A stretch of DNA of 64,000 bases from Hoeflea sp. BRH_c9 (GCA_000961635.1 LADQ01000020.1:26561-90560), one strand, 5' to 3'; positions 1 through 8,919 are shown, counted from the first letter of the stretch. The notes: generated by a model from the letters alone, not told the origin. Made by a program: numbers and translations.

Positions 1-696
1 AACGGTGATGATGATATGGGATCCCATCAGAGGGCTGACGTTTTGGATGGGCGCCGCGATCACGCCCGCAAGCGCTGCCAGCGCCACGCCGAACCCGTAG
101 GTGAGCGTAATCAGCAGGGGAACGTTGATGCCGAAGGCGCGGACGAGAACAGGATCCTCGGTCGCGGCGCGAAGGTAGGCGCCCAACTTGGTGCGCTCGA
201 TCACGAACCATGTGCCGAAGCAGATCAGCAAGGCTATCCCCACGATGAAGATGCGATAATAGGGGAGAAACATGAACCCCAACTGCATCCCGCCGGGAAT
301 GGGGTTGGAATAGATCTGCCCGGTTGATCCGAAGTGGTAGCGGAACAACCCCTCGGCCACCAAGGCAAAGCCAAAAGTGAACAGCAGCCCGAAAAGATGG
401 TCCTTGTCATAGAGGTGGCGCAGGAAGACCCGCTCCAGCACAATCCCCCCGGCGCCGACCACCAGCGGCGCCAGGATCAGCGCGTACCAGAAGCCCAGGC
501 CCAGCCAGCTTGCCATCATCCAGGCGACGAAGGCGCCCAGCATATACTGTGCGCCATGGGCGAAATTGATGACTTTGAGCATGCCGAAGATCACAGCGAG
601 CCCAAGACTCAATATCGCATAAGTCGCTCCATTGATCAGGCCAAGCACAAGCTGGCCCAAAAGAAGCGGCAACGGAACTCCAAAGATCATGTCCAT
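1..696 (-). CDS. livH: Branched-chain amino acid-type ABC transporter permease (LivH), partial
   Basis: Inner-membrane permease of a Liv/HAAT-type ABC importer. My reverse-strand translation begins MDMIFGVPLPLLLGQLVLGL and stays open to the window edge, so the C-terminus is missing and the ORF track omits it. LivH hallmarks are visible: GLAVIFGMLKVINFAHGA near residues 35-52, several hydrophobic membrane spans, and the loop TKLGAYLRAATEDPVLVRAFGIN. The start at 696 follows a purine-rich GGGAAAGGG. The gene lies 17 bp downstream of the livF-like gene. Most likely it imports the compound degraded by this operon rather than leucine itself (inference). Confidence 0.9.
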   Translation of the reverse strand, partial: MDMIFGVPLPLLLGQLVLGLINGATYAILSLGLAVIFGMLKVINFAHGAQYMLGAFVAWMMASWLGLGFWYALILAPLVVGAGGIVLERVFLRHLYDKDHLFGLLFTFGFALVAEGLFRYHFGSTGQIYSNPIPGGMQLGFMFLPYYRIFIVGIALLICFGTWFVIERTKLGAYLRAATEDPVLVRAFGINVPLLITLTYGFGVALAALAGVIAAPIQNVSPLMGSHIIITV

Positions 697-713
697 CTTT
701 TCCCTTTCCCGCT

Positions 714-1442
714 TCAGACTGCGAGGTACTCGTGCAACCTTTCGGTCGCACCGCCGATATCGGCCGCCAGAATGTGTTCGGCGATCAGACCGTCCTCCAT
801 CACGTAGTGACGGTCCGCGACGCTTGAGGCGAAGTGGAAGTTCTGCTCGACGAGAAGGATTGTGTAGCCGCGCTCCTTCAAAAGCCGGATCGCGTCTCCG
901 ATTTTCTGAATGATCACCGGCGCCAATCCTTCGGTCGGCTCGTCCATCAACAGAAAACGGGCGCCGGTCCGCAGAATTCGCCCGATCGCCAGCATCTGTT
1001 GCTCGCCTCCCGACAGCCGGGTTCCCTGGCTGCGACGCCGCTCGGCAAGGTTTGGGAAGAGCGTGTAGATCTCTTCGACCGAGAGCCCCCCGGGGGCAAT
1101 TATCGGCGGGAGCAACAGGTTCTCCTCGACTGAGAGGGACGAGAAAATGCCCCGGTTCTCAGGACACCAGGCGACCCCCATGCGCGCGATCTTGTTCGAC
1201 GGCGCGGAGATGACCTCGGCGCCCCTTAACAGGATTGAGCCATACCGCCGCGGTATCGCGCCCATGATGCATTTCAGTGTGGTCGACTTGCCGGCGCCGT
1301 TGCGCCCCAGCAACGTCACCAGTTCGCCCTGGCGGATCTCCAGGGTTACACCATGCAGCGCTTTGCTTTCGCCGTAATAGGCTTCCAGGTCGCGCACATC
1401 CAGAATGACGTCGGCATCAGGCTGCATCGGTACGCCCCACAT
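714..1442 (-). CDS. livF: ABC transporter ATP-binding protein, LivF type
   Basis: Cytoplasmic ATPase of the Liv-type importer. Walker A is GRNGAGKST near residue 47, the signature is LSGGEQQMLAIGR near 142, and Walker B is FLLMDEPTEGLAP near 163, typical of LivF. The 242-codon length is normal. The ORF begins MWGVPMQPDADVILDV; an internal Met six codons in is an alternative start. It overlaps the upstream livG 3' end by 26 bp, indicating translational coupling. The permease follows directly. Substrate specificity cannot be read from the ATPase. Confidence 0.92.
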   Translation of the reverse strand: MWGVPMQPDADVILDVRDLEAYYGESKALHGVTLEIRQGELVTLLGRNGAGKSTTLKCIMGAIPRRYGSILLRGAEVISAPSNKIARMGVAWCPENRGIFSSLSVEENLLLPPIIAPGGLSVEEIYTLFPNLAERRRSQGTRLSGGEQQMLAIGRILRTGARFLLMDEPTEGLAPVIIQKIGDAIRLLKERGYTILLVEQNFHFASSVADRHYVMEDGLIAEHILAADIGGATERLHEYLAV

Positions 1443-2175
1443 AGGATTCGATCACACGGGGATCCGTGGACACTTCCGCATAGGTTCCCTCGGCGAGCAC
1501 CTCTCCCCGTGCGAGCACTGTAATGCGATCGCATAGCCTCGCGACCACGTGCATATTGTGCTCGACCATAAGGATTGTGCGTCCCTGCGACGCCTTTTCC
1601 AGAAGATCGGAAATCCGGCCGATATCTTCTGTCCCCAGACCCGCCATCGGCTCGTCGAGCAGCATCAGTTCAGGCTCGAAGGCAAGGGTCGTGGCAAGCT
1701 CCAATGCCCGCTTGCTCCCATAGGGCAAGGTTCCGGCCTGCTCCGCGCTGCGGCCGCCCAGCCCCACATCGGCCAGTAGACTCTCCGCGCGATCATTCAG
1801 GTCGTTCAGGGAGTTCTCGTTCCGCCAAAACTGGTAGGACACTCCCTTGCCGTGCTGGAGGGCAAGCCGTACATTTTCCAGAAGCGTCAAACGGGGAAAA
1901 ACCGCTGATATCTGGAAAGACCGCAGGATACCCAGGTCGGGCAGCTTCGCCGCTTTTACACGGGAGATATCCTGGCCGTTGTAGGCAATCGTCCCCTCGG
2001 TGGGTTCGAGAAACCGGGTGATCAGATTGAAGAAGGTCGATTTGCCGGCTCCGTTCGGCCCGATCAGGCCATGAAATCCGTTTCGTCGCACCTTCAAGTT
2101 CACATCACTGACGGCTGTGAACCCCCCGAAGGCCTTTTTCAGGCCCCGGGTTTCCAGAATAATATCGCCATTCAT
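1417..2175 (-). CDS. livG: ABC transporter ATP-binding protein, LivG type
   Basis: Second ATPase of the same importer. Walker A GPNGAGKST lies near residue 35 and Walker B LMLLDEPMAGLG near 160. The signature motif is weak (LPYGSKRALELA), as is common in LivG. I chose the ATG at 2175 (MNGDIILETRGL) over the longer ORF because it overlaps the upstream SDR stop as ATGA, a coupling repeated across this operon. It sits between an SDR and livF, so transport and catabolic genes are co-transcribed. Confidence 0.9.
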   Translation of the reverse strand: MNGDIILETRGLKKAFGGFTAVSDVNLKVRRNGFHGLIGPNGAGKSTFFNLITRFLEPTEGTIAYNGQDISRVKAAKLPDLGILRSFQISAVFPRLTLLENVRLALQHGKGVSYQFWRNENSLNDLNDRAESLLADVGLGGRSAEQAGTLPYGSKRALELATTLAFEPELMLLDEPMAGLGTEDIGRISDLLEKASQGRTILMVEHNMHVVARLCDRITVLARGEVLAEGTYAEVSTDPRVIESYVGRTDAA

Positions 2176-2972
2176 GTCTGCACCTCCCCGTTCACGGCTG
2201 GGCGACACCCGCCAAACATCTCCCAAGGCGCGGCGATCAACCAGCCGCAGTCAACGGGCACATCGATTCCCGTGATGGCGGAGGATCGTTCCGAGGCCAG
2301 GAATTCGATTGCCTCGGCCACTTCGGCCGGCTCCACGGAGCGGCCCATGGCGGCATGGGCGCCGAAGTCCGCGCCGTAATACCGCGTACCCTCCTCGCGG
2401 TGTTTCAGGATGCGCTCGACAAGCGTCACTCCGGGGGAGACCGAGTTCACGCGCACGCCGGAGCGCCCCCATTCCCCGGCCAGGTTGCGGGTCAATCCGA
2501 TCACGGCCGCCTTGGACGTTCCGTAGGCAATCAGCGGCGAAGAGAACAGGCCTGTCACCGACGCGATGTTCACAATGCTGCCCATGCCGCGTGCCGCCAT
2601 GCGATTGCCGAAGATTCGGTTCGCGTGCCAGGTTCCGTCAAGGTTGACCTGCATGACCCGCGACCACGCGTCGTCCGTCATCCGATGGGGCGGAAGGCTT
2701 TCCTGGAAAGCGCCGGATGAAACGACCAATGCGGTCACCGGCCCAAGATCCTCCTCGATCCGGGCCGCGGCATCCGCGACGCCCGCGGTGTCGGTCACGT
2801 CGAGAGCAAGGCCCACACAGCCCTCAACCTCCCCCGCAATGGCCCCGGCGGCATCGGGATCGATATCGGCTGCGACGACGCGCCAGCCTCTGGCCGCCAT
2901 CAACCTCACGGTTGCGGCGCCAATCCCGTTGCCGCCGCCGATCACGACTGCAATTTTCTGTTGTTGCTGCAT
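2172..2972 (-). CDS. Short-chain dehydrogenase/reductase (SDR)
   Basis: NAD(P)-dependent oxidoreductase of the classical SDR family, about 266 residues. The nucleotide-binding motif is VIGGGNGIGAAT near the N-terminus and the active-site block is YGTSKAAVIGL, with NIASVTG upstream. The ATG at 2972 (MQQQQKIAVV) is preceded by a strong GAGGTGGAGGAG, so the longer GTG start in the track is rejected. Its position in an acyl-CoA catabolic operon suggests oxidation of a hydroxyl group on the substrate or a CoA intermediate; the actual substrate is unknown. Confidence 0.88.
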   Translation of the reverse strand: MQQQQKIAVVIGGGNGIGAATVRLMAARGWRVVAADIDPDAAGAIAGEVEGCVGLALDVTDTAGVADAAARIEEDLGPVTALVVSSGAFQESLPPHRMTDDAWSRVMQVNLDGTWHANRIFGNRMAARGMGSIVNIASVTGLFSSPLIAYGTSKAAVIGLTRNLAGEWGRSGVRVNSVSPGVTLVERILKHREEGTRYYGADFGAHAAMGRSVEPAEVAEAIEFLASERSSAITGIDVPVDCGWLIAAPWEMFGGCRPAVNGEVQT

Positions 2973-2997
2973 AGGCTCCTCCACCTCTGTTTGGTTC

Positions 2998-3870
2998 TCA
3001 GTGTCCCGGTTTTTCTCCGAGCACTATGCGTCCCTTGTCCAAGACCAGTGTGTCGCGTTCGTCGGCATACGCCCGAAACCGGAGCGTCCTCCCCTCGTCC
3101 CAGATCTGCGTGCGGATCGTTTCGCCGGGATACACCGGCGCCACGAAACGCACGTCGATTTCGCGCACAAGGTCAGTGTCATAAGCCCGGGCCTGCCCCA
3201 GAGCGGAGCGCAGTGCGATCCCCAGCGTGCAGAGCCCCTGCAGGATTGGACGTTCGAAGCCGGCGCGCCGGGCGACCAGCGGGTCGGAATGCAGCGGATT
3301 GTAGTCGCCCGAAAGCCGGTAGATCAGCGCAGACTGCGGCAGCGTGGCCAGCCGACTGACGATGTCGGGGGCGCGATCCGGCACGCTCTCCAACTCTCGC
3401 GATCGGATTGCAGGACCGCCGCAGCCACCGTCGCCACGGCAGAACGCCAGCATATCCACCACTGCGAGCAGCTCGCCGTTTTCCTCCAGCCGGACCTCGC
3501 GTTCCTGGCGGACCAGTGCGCCGCGCCCTTCCCCCTTGTCGACAATTTCCACCACGCGCGAGGTCGAGACCACGGTCGCCGCGGCCGGCAGCGGTCGCAT
3601 CAGCCGGACCGACTGCTCGGCATGAAGCACCTTGGTCCAGTCGATGCCGGCCTTCTCCTCGCGCATCCAGAAGCCGGGGTGGGCGAGCACAACCGCCATG
3701 GCCGGAAAGGCCCGCAGCCCACGCTCCTGCACAAAGCTGAGTTCCGCTTCGTCGCAAGGGTCGTCCCCCATGCCGATTCCCAGGGCGTACAGCATCGTGT
3801 CGCGTGGCGTGTAGACCTGTCGCGCCGCAGGGATCGGCCAGTTCAGGACGGTTTCGCGGTCGAAAGCCAT
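2998..3870 (-). CDS. MaoC/hydratase-2 family enoyl-CoA hydratase
   Basis: Predicted (R)-specific 2-enoyl-CoA hydratase of the MFE-2 hydratase-2 type: a two-hotdog protein of about 290 residues. The hydratase-2 motif YRLSGDYNPLHSDP is complete with its Asp and His, followed by AGFERPILQGLCT. The usual PILHGL histidine is Gln here. I placed the start at ATG 3870 because it overlaps the upstream stop as TGATG. The gene next upstream is an MFE-2-like (3R)-hydroxyacyl-CoA dehydrogenase, so the pair resembles the two halves of peroxisomal MFE-2 as separate proteins. Confidence 0.88.
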   Translation of the reverse strand: MAFDRETVLNWPIPAARQVYTPRDTMLYALGIGMGDDPCDEAELSFVQERGLRAFPAMAVVLAHPGFWMREEKAGIDWTKVLHAEQSVRLMRPLPAAATVVSTSRVVEIVDKGEGRGALVRQEREVRLEENGELLAVVDMLAFCRGDGGCGGPAIRSRELESVPDRAPDIVSRLATLPQSALIYRLSGDYNPLHSDPLVARRAGFERPILQGLCTLGIALRSALGQARAYDTDLVREIDVRFVAPVYPGETIRTQIWDEGRTLRFRAYADERDTLVLDKGRIVLGEKPGH

Positions 3871-4808
3871 CAGATGGGATCCCACGTGAAGTAGGTGACC
3901 GCTGTATCAAGCGGCGTGAAAGCCTGTCGGAACGACGGTTCCGCGGTTTCGGCTATGCTTGCAGGGGTCCAGCCATCCGATGTGTGAACCGAGCGGACCG
4001 GCCGCATCTGGCCATAAAGAAGTATCTCATTGCGGCGGACTCCGAATATCTGGCCGTTCACGCCCGATGCCGCATCGCTCAGCAGGTACACTGCCAGAGG
4101 CGCAATCTTCTCCGGCGTCATTTTCTTCAGCTTGTCGGCCCAGACTGCCTGTTCGGGCGTGTCCGTGGGAACCGAGCTGATCATCCGGCTCCAGGCCGTG
4201 GGGGCAATGCAATTCGACCGGACCCCCGCACGCCCCATCTCCAGCGCAATCGACTGCGACAGACCCACGATCGCCATCTTCGCCGCCGAGTAGTTCGCCT
4301 GACCGATGGAGCCGACCAGACCCGCGTTGGACGTGGTGTGCACGAAGGCGCCTGAGCCCTGGGCGCGCATGTGGGGCGCGGCGGCGCGGCTCACGAAGAA
4401 AGTGCCGTTCAAGTGAACGTCGATGACCTGGCGCCACTCATCCTCCGACATCTTGTGGAACATGCGGTCACGAAGAATGCCGGCGTTGTTCATGACGCCG
4501 TCGATGCGACCGAAGCTGTCGAGCGCGCATTGGACGATCTTCTCCGCGCTGGACCAGCCTGAAACGCTGTCGGTGGATGCCACTGCCTCGCCGCCGAAGG
4601 CGCGGATTTCGGCCACGACATCGTCGGCGGCGGTGGCATTTTCGATCTTGCCTTGCAGGCTTGCGCCGAGATCGTTCACCACGATGCGCGCCCCCTGACG
4701 GGCAAGGGCGAGAGCGATGGCACGGCCGATGCCGCCTCCCGCGCCGGTGACGACAATGGATTTGCCTTCGACCATGCGGTCCGGGTCCAGGGGTGTCGCG
4801 TCAGACAT
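3870..4808 (-). CDS. MFE-2-like 3-hydroxyacyl-CoA dehydrogenase (SDR)
   Basis: SDR of about 312 residues resembling the dehydrogenase unit of peroxisomal multifunctional enzyme 2. It has VVTGAGGGIGRAIA near residue 18, VVNDLGASLQG (family-typical), NNAGILRDRMFHKM and the active-site NYSAAKMAI. The ATG at 4808 (MSDATPLD) follows GGAAGGAAGT. It overlaps the MaoC hydratase gene by one base, and the two products probably catalyse consecutive hydration and oxidation steps. The C-terminal extension beyond the SDR fold is also seen in MFE-2-type proteins. Confidence 0.88.
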   Translation of the reverse strand: MSDATPLDPDRMVEGKSIVVTGAGGGIGRAIALALARQGARIVVNDLGASLQGKIENATAADDVVAEIRAFGGEAVASTDSVSGWSSAEKIVQCALDSFGRIDGVMNNAGILRDRMFHKMSEDEWRQVIDVHLNGTFFVSRAAAPHMRAQGSGAFVHTTSNAGLVGSIGQANYSAAKMAIVGLSQSIALEMGRAGVRSNCIAPTAWSRMISSVPTDTPEQAVWADKLKKMTPEKIAPLAVYLLSDAASGVNGQIFGVRRNEILLYGQMRPVRSVHTSDGWTPASIAETAEPSFRQAFTPLDTAVTYFTWDPI

Positions 4809-4832
4809 GAAACTTCCTTCCATTGGATCGCG

Positions 4833-5987
4833 TCAGGCGGTCAGAGCGGCTTCGGTGCCGAAGATGCAGGTGGCCTGGCAGGAGAGTGTGCCGCCATTGC
4901 CGTGGACCAGCGCTGTCTGTGCATCGGCAAGCTGCCGGTCCCCCGCCTCCCCTCGCAACTGCTCGACGGCTTCGATGATCGGGAAGATCCCGTACATGCC
5001 CGGATGCACACAGGAGAGGCCTCCGCCATTGGTGTTCACGGCCAGGGCGCCCCCGGGTGCGATGGCGCCACCCGACACGAATGCCCCGCCTTCGCCCTTC
5101 TTGCAGAAGCCCAGATCCTCCAGAAAAAGGATCGTGTTGATGGTGAAGGCGTCGTAAAGCTGGACCATGTCCATGCGGTCGGGACCAAGGCCCGCCATCG
5201 CATAGGCTGCAGCGCCCGACTGGGTGGCTGCAGTGACCGTCAGATCGGGCATCATGGCAATCTGGCGGTGCCAGTGCGCCCCTCCCGCTCCAAGCAGATA
5301 GACCGGACTTTTGGGGCGATCCCGGGCCGCATCGGCGCGCATCAGGACCACCGCGCCGCCGCCATCGGTCACGAGACAGCAATCCAGCCGGGACAGAGGA
5401 TCTGAAATCATCGGCGCCTGAAGCACCTCGTCGATGGTCAGCGGCTCGCGCTTGAAGGCGCGCGGGTTCAACCCTGCCCAGGCCCGGGCCGCGACGGCCA
5501 CCTCGGCAAGCTGGGTCCGCGTCGTACCGTAGTCATGCATGTGCCGCGCGGTCGCCAGCGCATAGGCGGTAATCGGCTGGCGGGGCGCGTAGACGCCTTC
5601 ATTCACCTGCGCCTCGACGGACGCGACAAGCTTGCCCGCCGCCGACCGCTGATTGCTGCCATAGGCGATCAGCGCGACATTGCACAGGCCGGCGTGCAAG
5701 GCCATCGCCGCGGTCAGGACATGGGCCTCGAACGACGCCCCGCCCACCATGGTGCCGCCAAAATAGCGTGGCTTGATACCGAGATATTCCGCCGCCGTTA
5801 TGGTGGGCATGGCCTGGGTCGAGGAGGAGACAAAAAGGCCATCCACATCCGCCAGCTCCAGGCCGGCGTCATCGAGCGCCCGGCGCGCGCTTTCCGCCAT
5901 GATCTCGATCGGCGACCAGCCCGGTGCCGACCCCAGCCCCGCAAGCCCTACTCCGACGATAGCGGTCTTGCCGCGCAACCCACTCAT
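4833..5987 (-). CDS. Thiolase-like protein (SCPx/Ltp2-type), probable aldolase or thiolase
   Basis: Thiolase-fold protein of 384 residues. It has NTNGGGLSCVHPGMYG, VQLYDAFTINT and the terminal HGNGGTLSCQATCIFG typical of the SCPx/lipid-transfer-protein branch. At the position of the thiolase nucleophile it reads GGTMVGGASFEAHV, with no cysteine. That favours the Ltp-type retro-aldolase branch over a true 3-ketoacyl-CoA thiolase (family knowledge plus inference). It is coupled by an ATGA overlap to the DUF35 gene upstream, and such pairs usually form a complex. A step shortening a branched or cyclic acyl-CoA side chain is plausible. Confidence 0.85.
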   Translation of the reverse strand: MSGLRGKTAIVGVGLAGLGSAPGWSPIEIMAESARRALDDAGLELADVDGLFVSSSTQAMPTITAAEYLGIKPRYFGGTMVGGASFEAHVLTAAMALHAGLCNVALIAYGSNQRSAAGKLVASVEAQVNEGVYAPRQPITAYALATARHMHDYGTTRTQLAEVAVAARAWAGLNPRAFKREPLTIDEVLQAPMISDPLSRLDCCLVTDGGGAVVLMRADAARDRPKSPVYLLGAGGAHWHRQIAMMPDLTVTAATQSGAAAYAMAGLGPDRMDMVQLYDAFTINTILFLEDLGFCKKGEGGAFVSGGAIAPGGALAVNTNGGGLSCVHPGMYGIFPIIEAVEQLRGEAGDRQLADAQTALVHGNGGTLSCQATCIFGTEAALTA

Positions 5988-6409
5988 GTCTTGTCTCCGT
6001 TTGGCGCGGCGACGAAGAAGACAATCGGTTCGCCGTCCTGCTCGTCGATCCGGGCGCTAACCTCCATGCCGATGAACACTTCATCCGGTTCGCATCCGAT
6101 GACGCGGGTCATGGTCCGCGGTCCCTCGGCCAGTTCGACGATGGCGATGTTGTGATCGCCTCCCTCGGAGGCAGAACGTCTTACTGTGGAGAAGGAATAG
6201 ACCGTCCCGCGACCCGATGCTTCCACCCATTCGAGATCCGTCTGGCCGGTGCCGGGCGCCATCGTGCGCGGGTAAAACACGTGTTTCCCGGTCGAGGCGG
6301 ACCGCTGGATCATGAAACGGCCTTCGGAAAGAAAGTCACGATAGCGCGCTTCGGGACCGGCGCCTTGCGTGATCGGATCGTTCATCATGGTCACCCTTGT
6401 CTGGGCCAT
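5984..6409 (-). CDS. DUF35/OB-fold acyl-CoA-associated protein lacking zinc ligands
   Basis: Small 141-residue protein of the DUF35 family (rubredoxin-like zinc ribbon plus OB-fold), the usual partner of Ltp-type thiolases or aldolases. The OB part is clear: GRGTVYSFSTVRR and IVELAEGPRTMTRVIG. The ribbon region reads QRSASTGKHVFYPRTMAPGTG, where all four cysteines expected in this family are replaced. Zinc is therefore probably not bound. The start at 6409 overlaps the acyl-CoA dehydrogenase stop as TGATG; an internal Met (MNDPITQ) is an alternative. It probably forms a complex with the downstream thiolase-like protein. Confidence 0.85.
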   Translation of the reverse strand: MAQTRVTMMNDPITQGAGPEARYRDFLSEGRFMIQRSASTGKHVFYPRTMAPGTGQTDLEWVEASGRGTVYSFSTVRRSASEGGDHNIAIVELAEGPRTMTRVIGCEPDEVFIGMEVSARIDEQDGEPIVFFVAAPNGDKT

Positions 6410-7476
6410 CAGGCGGCCTGATTTCCGATATCGGTCAACGCATGCCAGAGATTTTCCGGTTCATGCAGCAGCAATGCATTGCCCAGAAGAGTATTCCAGT
6501 ATCGTTCGTTGCCACATTCATCGCGCCAGGACCAAAGCCGGCGGGTCAGGTAGTGCAAGGGATGTTCATGGGTGAAACCCATGGCGCCATGAACCTGGTG
6601 GGCGATACCGGCAGCCCTGCCCGCGGCTTCGCCCGTGCGGGACTTGGCCACCGCGACCGCAAGCGGATCTTCAGGACTCTTCAGACCGACGACTGCAGCC
6701 GCCTCAGCGGCTGCGGCATCAGACGCAAGCACGGCGATCGTCTGCTGAATGGCCTGGAACTTGCCCAGGGGACGCCCGAACTGCACGCGTTCCTGCGCAT
6801 AGTTTATGGTCATGTCCCGCACTCGGGTCAGCGCCCCGGCCATCTGAACTGCCCGGGCAAGGGCAGCAAGCCGGGCCAGGGTTTCAGTGCCACCATCAAA
6901 TGGAGCTACGCGTGCGGGATCGAGCATGGCATTGACGACCAAGGTATCGCGCGGCTCGTTCGCCATGTTGCGCACGGCCTCCGCCTTCCAGTCCTGTCGC
7001 GACAGCAGGCAAAGCTGTTCGCCCTGCGGAGACTGCGCCACCAAGACCAGATTGTCGGCCCGCGCGCCCCAGGGAACCGACGTCAGCGTCCCGGTCAGTG
7101 TCCAGCCTCCGTTTCCAGGTCGCAGGACGGCGCCCGTTCCGACGGCGACAGTCGTAAGCCCAACCGGAGAAGCAATGCCGGCGCCGCTCAGGAGATGGCC
7201 GGCCAGAAGCGCCTCGGCCAGCGGCACCGGCGCGGCATGACGGGCAGCAATGGCAGCCAGCGGCAGCGCCTCGGCCAGCGTAAGGCCGACGCCGCCCTCA
7301 TTCTCGGGCAAGGTTGCGCGATCAAAGCCGGCCTGCGTCACCGCGGCCCACAAAGCCTCCGGCCAGGATCCTCCGTCGGCGGCGTGAAGCACCGCGGATG
7401 TGCACTGGTTTTCGAGTATGCGATCGGCGGTTTCGACCATGAATCTGCCGGTCTCGTCGAGCAATTCTTCGAACAT
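6409..7476 (-). CDS. Acyl-CoA dehydrogenase family protein
   Basis: FAD-dependent acyl-CoA dehydrogenase of 355 residues, shorter than the usual ~385 and similar to subunits of heteromeric ACADs in steroid-type catabolism. C-terminal ACAD features are clear: NYAQERVQFGRPLGKFQAIQ near residue 225 and HQVHGAMGFTHEHPLH near 293. The N-terminal domain is divergent (PENEGGVGLTLAEALPL). It probably introduces an alpha,beta double bond into the CoA-activated substrate. The gene lies 1 bp from the crotonase stop and overlaps the DUF35 gene start. No second ACAD subunit is visible in this operon. Confidence 0.88.
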   Translation of the reverse strand: MFEELLDETGRFMVETADRILENQCTSAVLHAADGGSWPEALWAAVTQAGFDRATLPENEGGVGLTLAEALPLAAIAARHAAPVPLAEALLAGHLLSGAGIASPVGLTTVAVGTGAVLRPGNGGWTLTGTLTSVPWGARADNLVLVAQSPQGEQLCLLSRQDWKAEAVRNMANEPRDTLVVNAMLDPARVAPFDGGTETLARLAALARAVQMAGALTRVRDMTINYAQERVQFGRPLGKFQAIQQTIAVLASDAAAAEAAAVVGLKSPEDPLAVAVAKSRTGEAAGRAAGIAHQVHGAMGFTHEHPLHYLTRRLWSWRDECGNERYWNTLLGNALLLHEPENLWHALTDIGNQAA

Positions 7477-7477
7477 T

Positions 7478-8314
7478 TCAGGCTCCCATCCTGCGCCGCC
7501 ATGGCGGGTTCGTGCGGGTGATGTAGGCGTTCAAGCCTTGACGGCCGGTGTCGGAGCACAGATCGCTCACCCCGACTTGCGCAGCGGAATCAAGATAGGG
7601 ACCAAGATCCAGCAGCTCGAGTTTGCCCATCAGCGCCTTGGTGTGAGCTACCGCCACGGGCTCGCAAGCCAGCACGGAATTGAGAGTCCTATTGACCAAC
7701 TCCTCCAGTTCCTCGCTGTCCGCGGCGAGGTAGTCGGCAAATCCCAGGCGATACGCCTCGACGGCATTGATGCGGGCTGCCGTCAGCGCCAGCATGCGAG
7801 CGGACGAAAACCCGATCCGGCGCGCGACGAAAGGCGAAATCTGCGAGGGCGAGAAGCCGAGCGTAACCTCCGGCAGCGCCAGCACGGCGGACTGATCCGC
7901 CAGCACCACATCCGACACCGCTGCAATGCCAAGCCCCGTTCCGAGCACGGATCCTTCCAAGATCGAGATGACAAGCTTGGGACATTTATCGATAAGCTCC
8001 AGGAGATCGCCCGTACCCCGCGTCACCCGGTAGAGAAGGTCATCGGCATCATGTCCCTCACCGACGGCGCTTTCCATGGACGCGACTATCTCGGTCAGAT
8101 CACTCCCTGCGCTGAAGACACCGCCCTTGCCGCGGAAAACCACAACGCGAACGTCGGGCTCCTCCGCCAACGCCAGGATCAGCGAGGAGATTTCGTCCAT
8201 CATCACCTGATTGAAGGCGTTATGGATTTCCACGCGCGCCAACGTCACATGCAATATGCCCTGGGGGTCGAACACGATTTCGATATGTCTTGTCTTGGGA
8301 AGCTGCATTTTCAT
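7478..8314 (-). CDS. Enoyl-CoA hydratase/isomerase (crotonase) family protein
   Basis: Crotonase-fold protein of about 278 residues. The oxyanion-hole segment FRGKGGVFSAGSDL and the second block LEGSVLGTGLGIAAVSD are present. The first catalytic Glu position of hydratases is Gly here (GTGLG), while the second Glu is kept in LPEVTLGF. Members with this pattern include methylglutaconyl-CoA hydratase-like enzymes and isomerases. The long ORF would run into the upstream SnoaL-like gene, so I chose ATG 8314 (MKMQLPKTRH). The ribosome site is weak (AAAAAG). Confidence 0.85.
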   Translation of the reverse strand: MKMQLPKTRHIEIVFDPQGILHVTLARVEIHNAFNQVMMDEISSLILALAEEPDVRVVVFRGKGGVFSAGSDLTEIVASMESAVGEGHDADDLLYRVTRGTGDLLELIDKCPKLVISILEGSVLGTGLGIAAVSDVVLADQSAVLALPEVTLGFSPSQISPFVARRIGFSSARMLALTAARINAVEAYRLGFADYLAADSEELEELVNRTLNSVLACEPVAVAHTKALMGKLELLDLGPYLDSAAQVGVSDLCSDTGRQGLNAYITRTNPPWRRRMGA

Positions 8315-8352
8315 CTTTTTGTTTGTCTTTTGTGGAACTGGGACATGATCGG

Positions 8353-8919
8353 TCAGGAAAGGCCGAGCTGGCGGCGCATCTGCCCCAACCTGTCTTCCGC
8401 ATCGCGGCGCTGCGGGACCCACTCGGGTGAAATCGGCAATGAGGTGTCTTCGCTCGCTCGGACCTTCTCGAAGACGACGGTGCGATTTGAAATGGCCCAT
8501 TGTCCGTCACGGCGCTCGAAAAGATCGACATACCGCCCCGCAATCTCCATCAGGATCGAGGCATCCGGCGCCAACTTGCGATCTCCCATAAGCATCAGGC
8601 GGGATTCGCCGGCTTCGGGGCCCATGGTTTGCTGCGCAAGATAGTAAGTCTCGCAAAGGGCCTGATCTGGACCGGCAAATTCGATCAGGCAATTGGTGAC
8701 GAAGTGCATGGAATGAGCGATGTGGGCATGGCGCCGTTGCAGCCAGTCGATGAAGCCGTCGACCCCGCCTTTGTAGGCTCCGTGGTCGTCATGGGCATCG
8801 GGGTGATAGGTCGAACGCACGAGCGCCCAGTCGCGCCGGTCCACGCCGCGCGCATAGGCCATGGCCTGATTCTGGATTTTCTGACGGTCCTCAAGACGCA
8901 TGTCGGTCATGATATTCAT
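8353..8919 (-). CDS. SnoaL-like / nuclear transport factor 2-fold protein
   Basis: A 188-residue protein with the SnoaL_4-type N-terminus: QAMAYARGVDRRDWALVRSTYHPDA near residues 18-43, GVDGFIDWLQRRH, and HFVTNCLIEF. Such NTF2-fold proteins act as isomerases, hydratases or dioxygenase small subunits, and no catalytic residues can be assigned with certainty. The start overlaps the acyl-CoA synthetase stop as ATGA. SnoaL-like genes are frequent in steroid and aromatic acyl-CoA catabolic operons, which is the only functional hint. Confidence 0.82.
   Translation of the reverse strand: MNIMTDMRLEDRQKIQNQAMAYARGVDRRDWALVRSTYHPDAHDDHGAYKGGVDGFIDWLQRRHAHIAHSMHFVTNCLIEFAGPDQALCETYYLAQQTMGPEAGESRLMLMGDRKLAPDASILMEIAGRYVDLFERRDGQWAISNRTVVFEKVRASEDTSLPISPEWVPQRRDAEDRLGQMRRQLGLS

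Noticed and set aside
2566-3894. Long plus-strand ORF of 442 codons opposite the SDR and MaoC genes
   Set aside because: Antisense shadow of two clearly coding minus-strand genes; the translation is low-complexity and has no family features.
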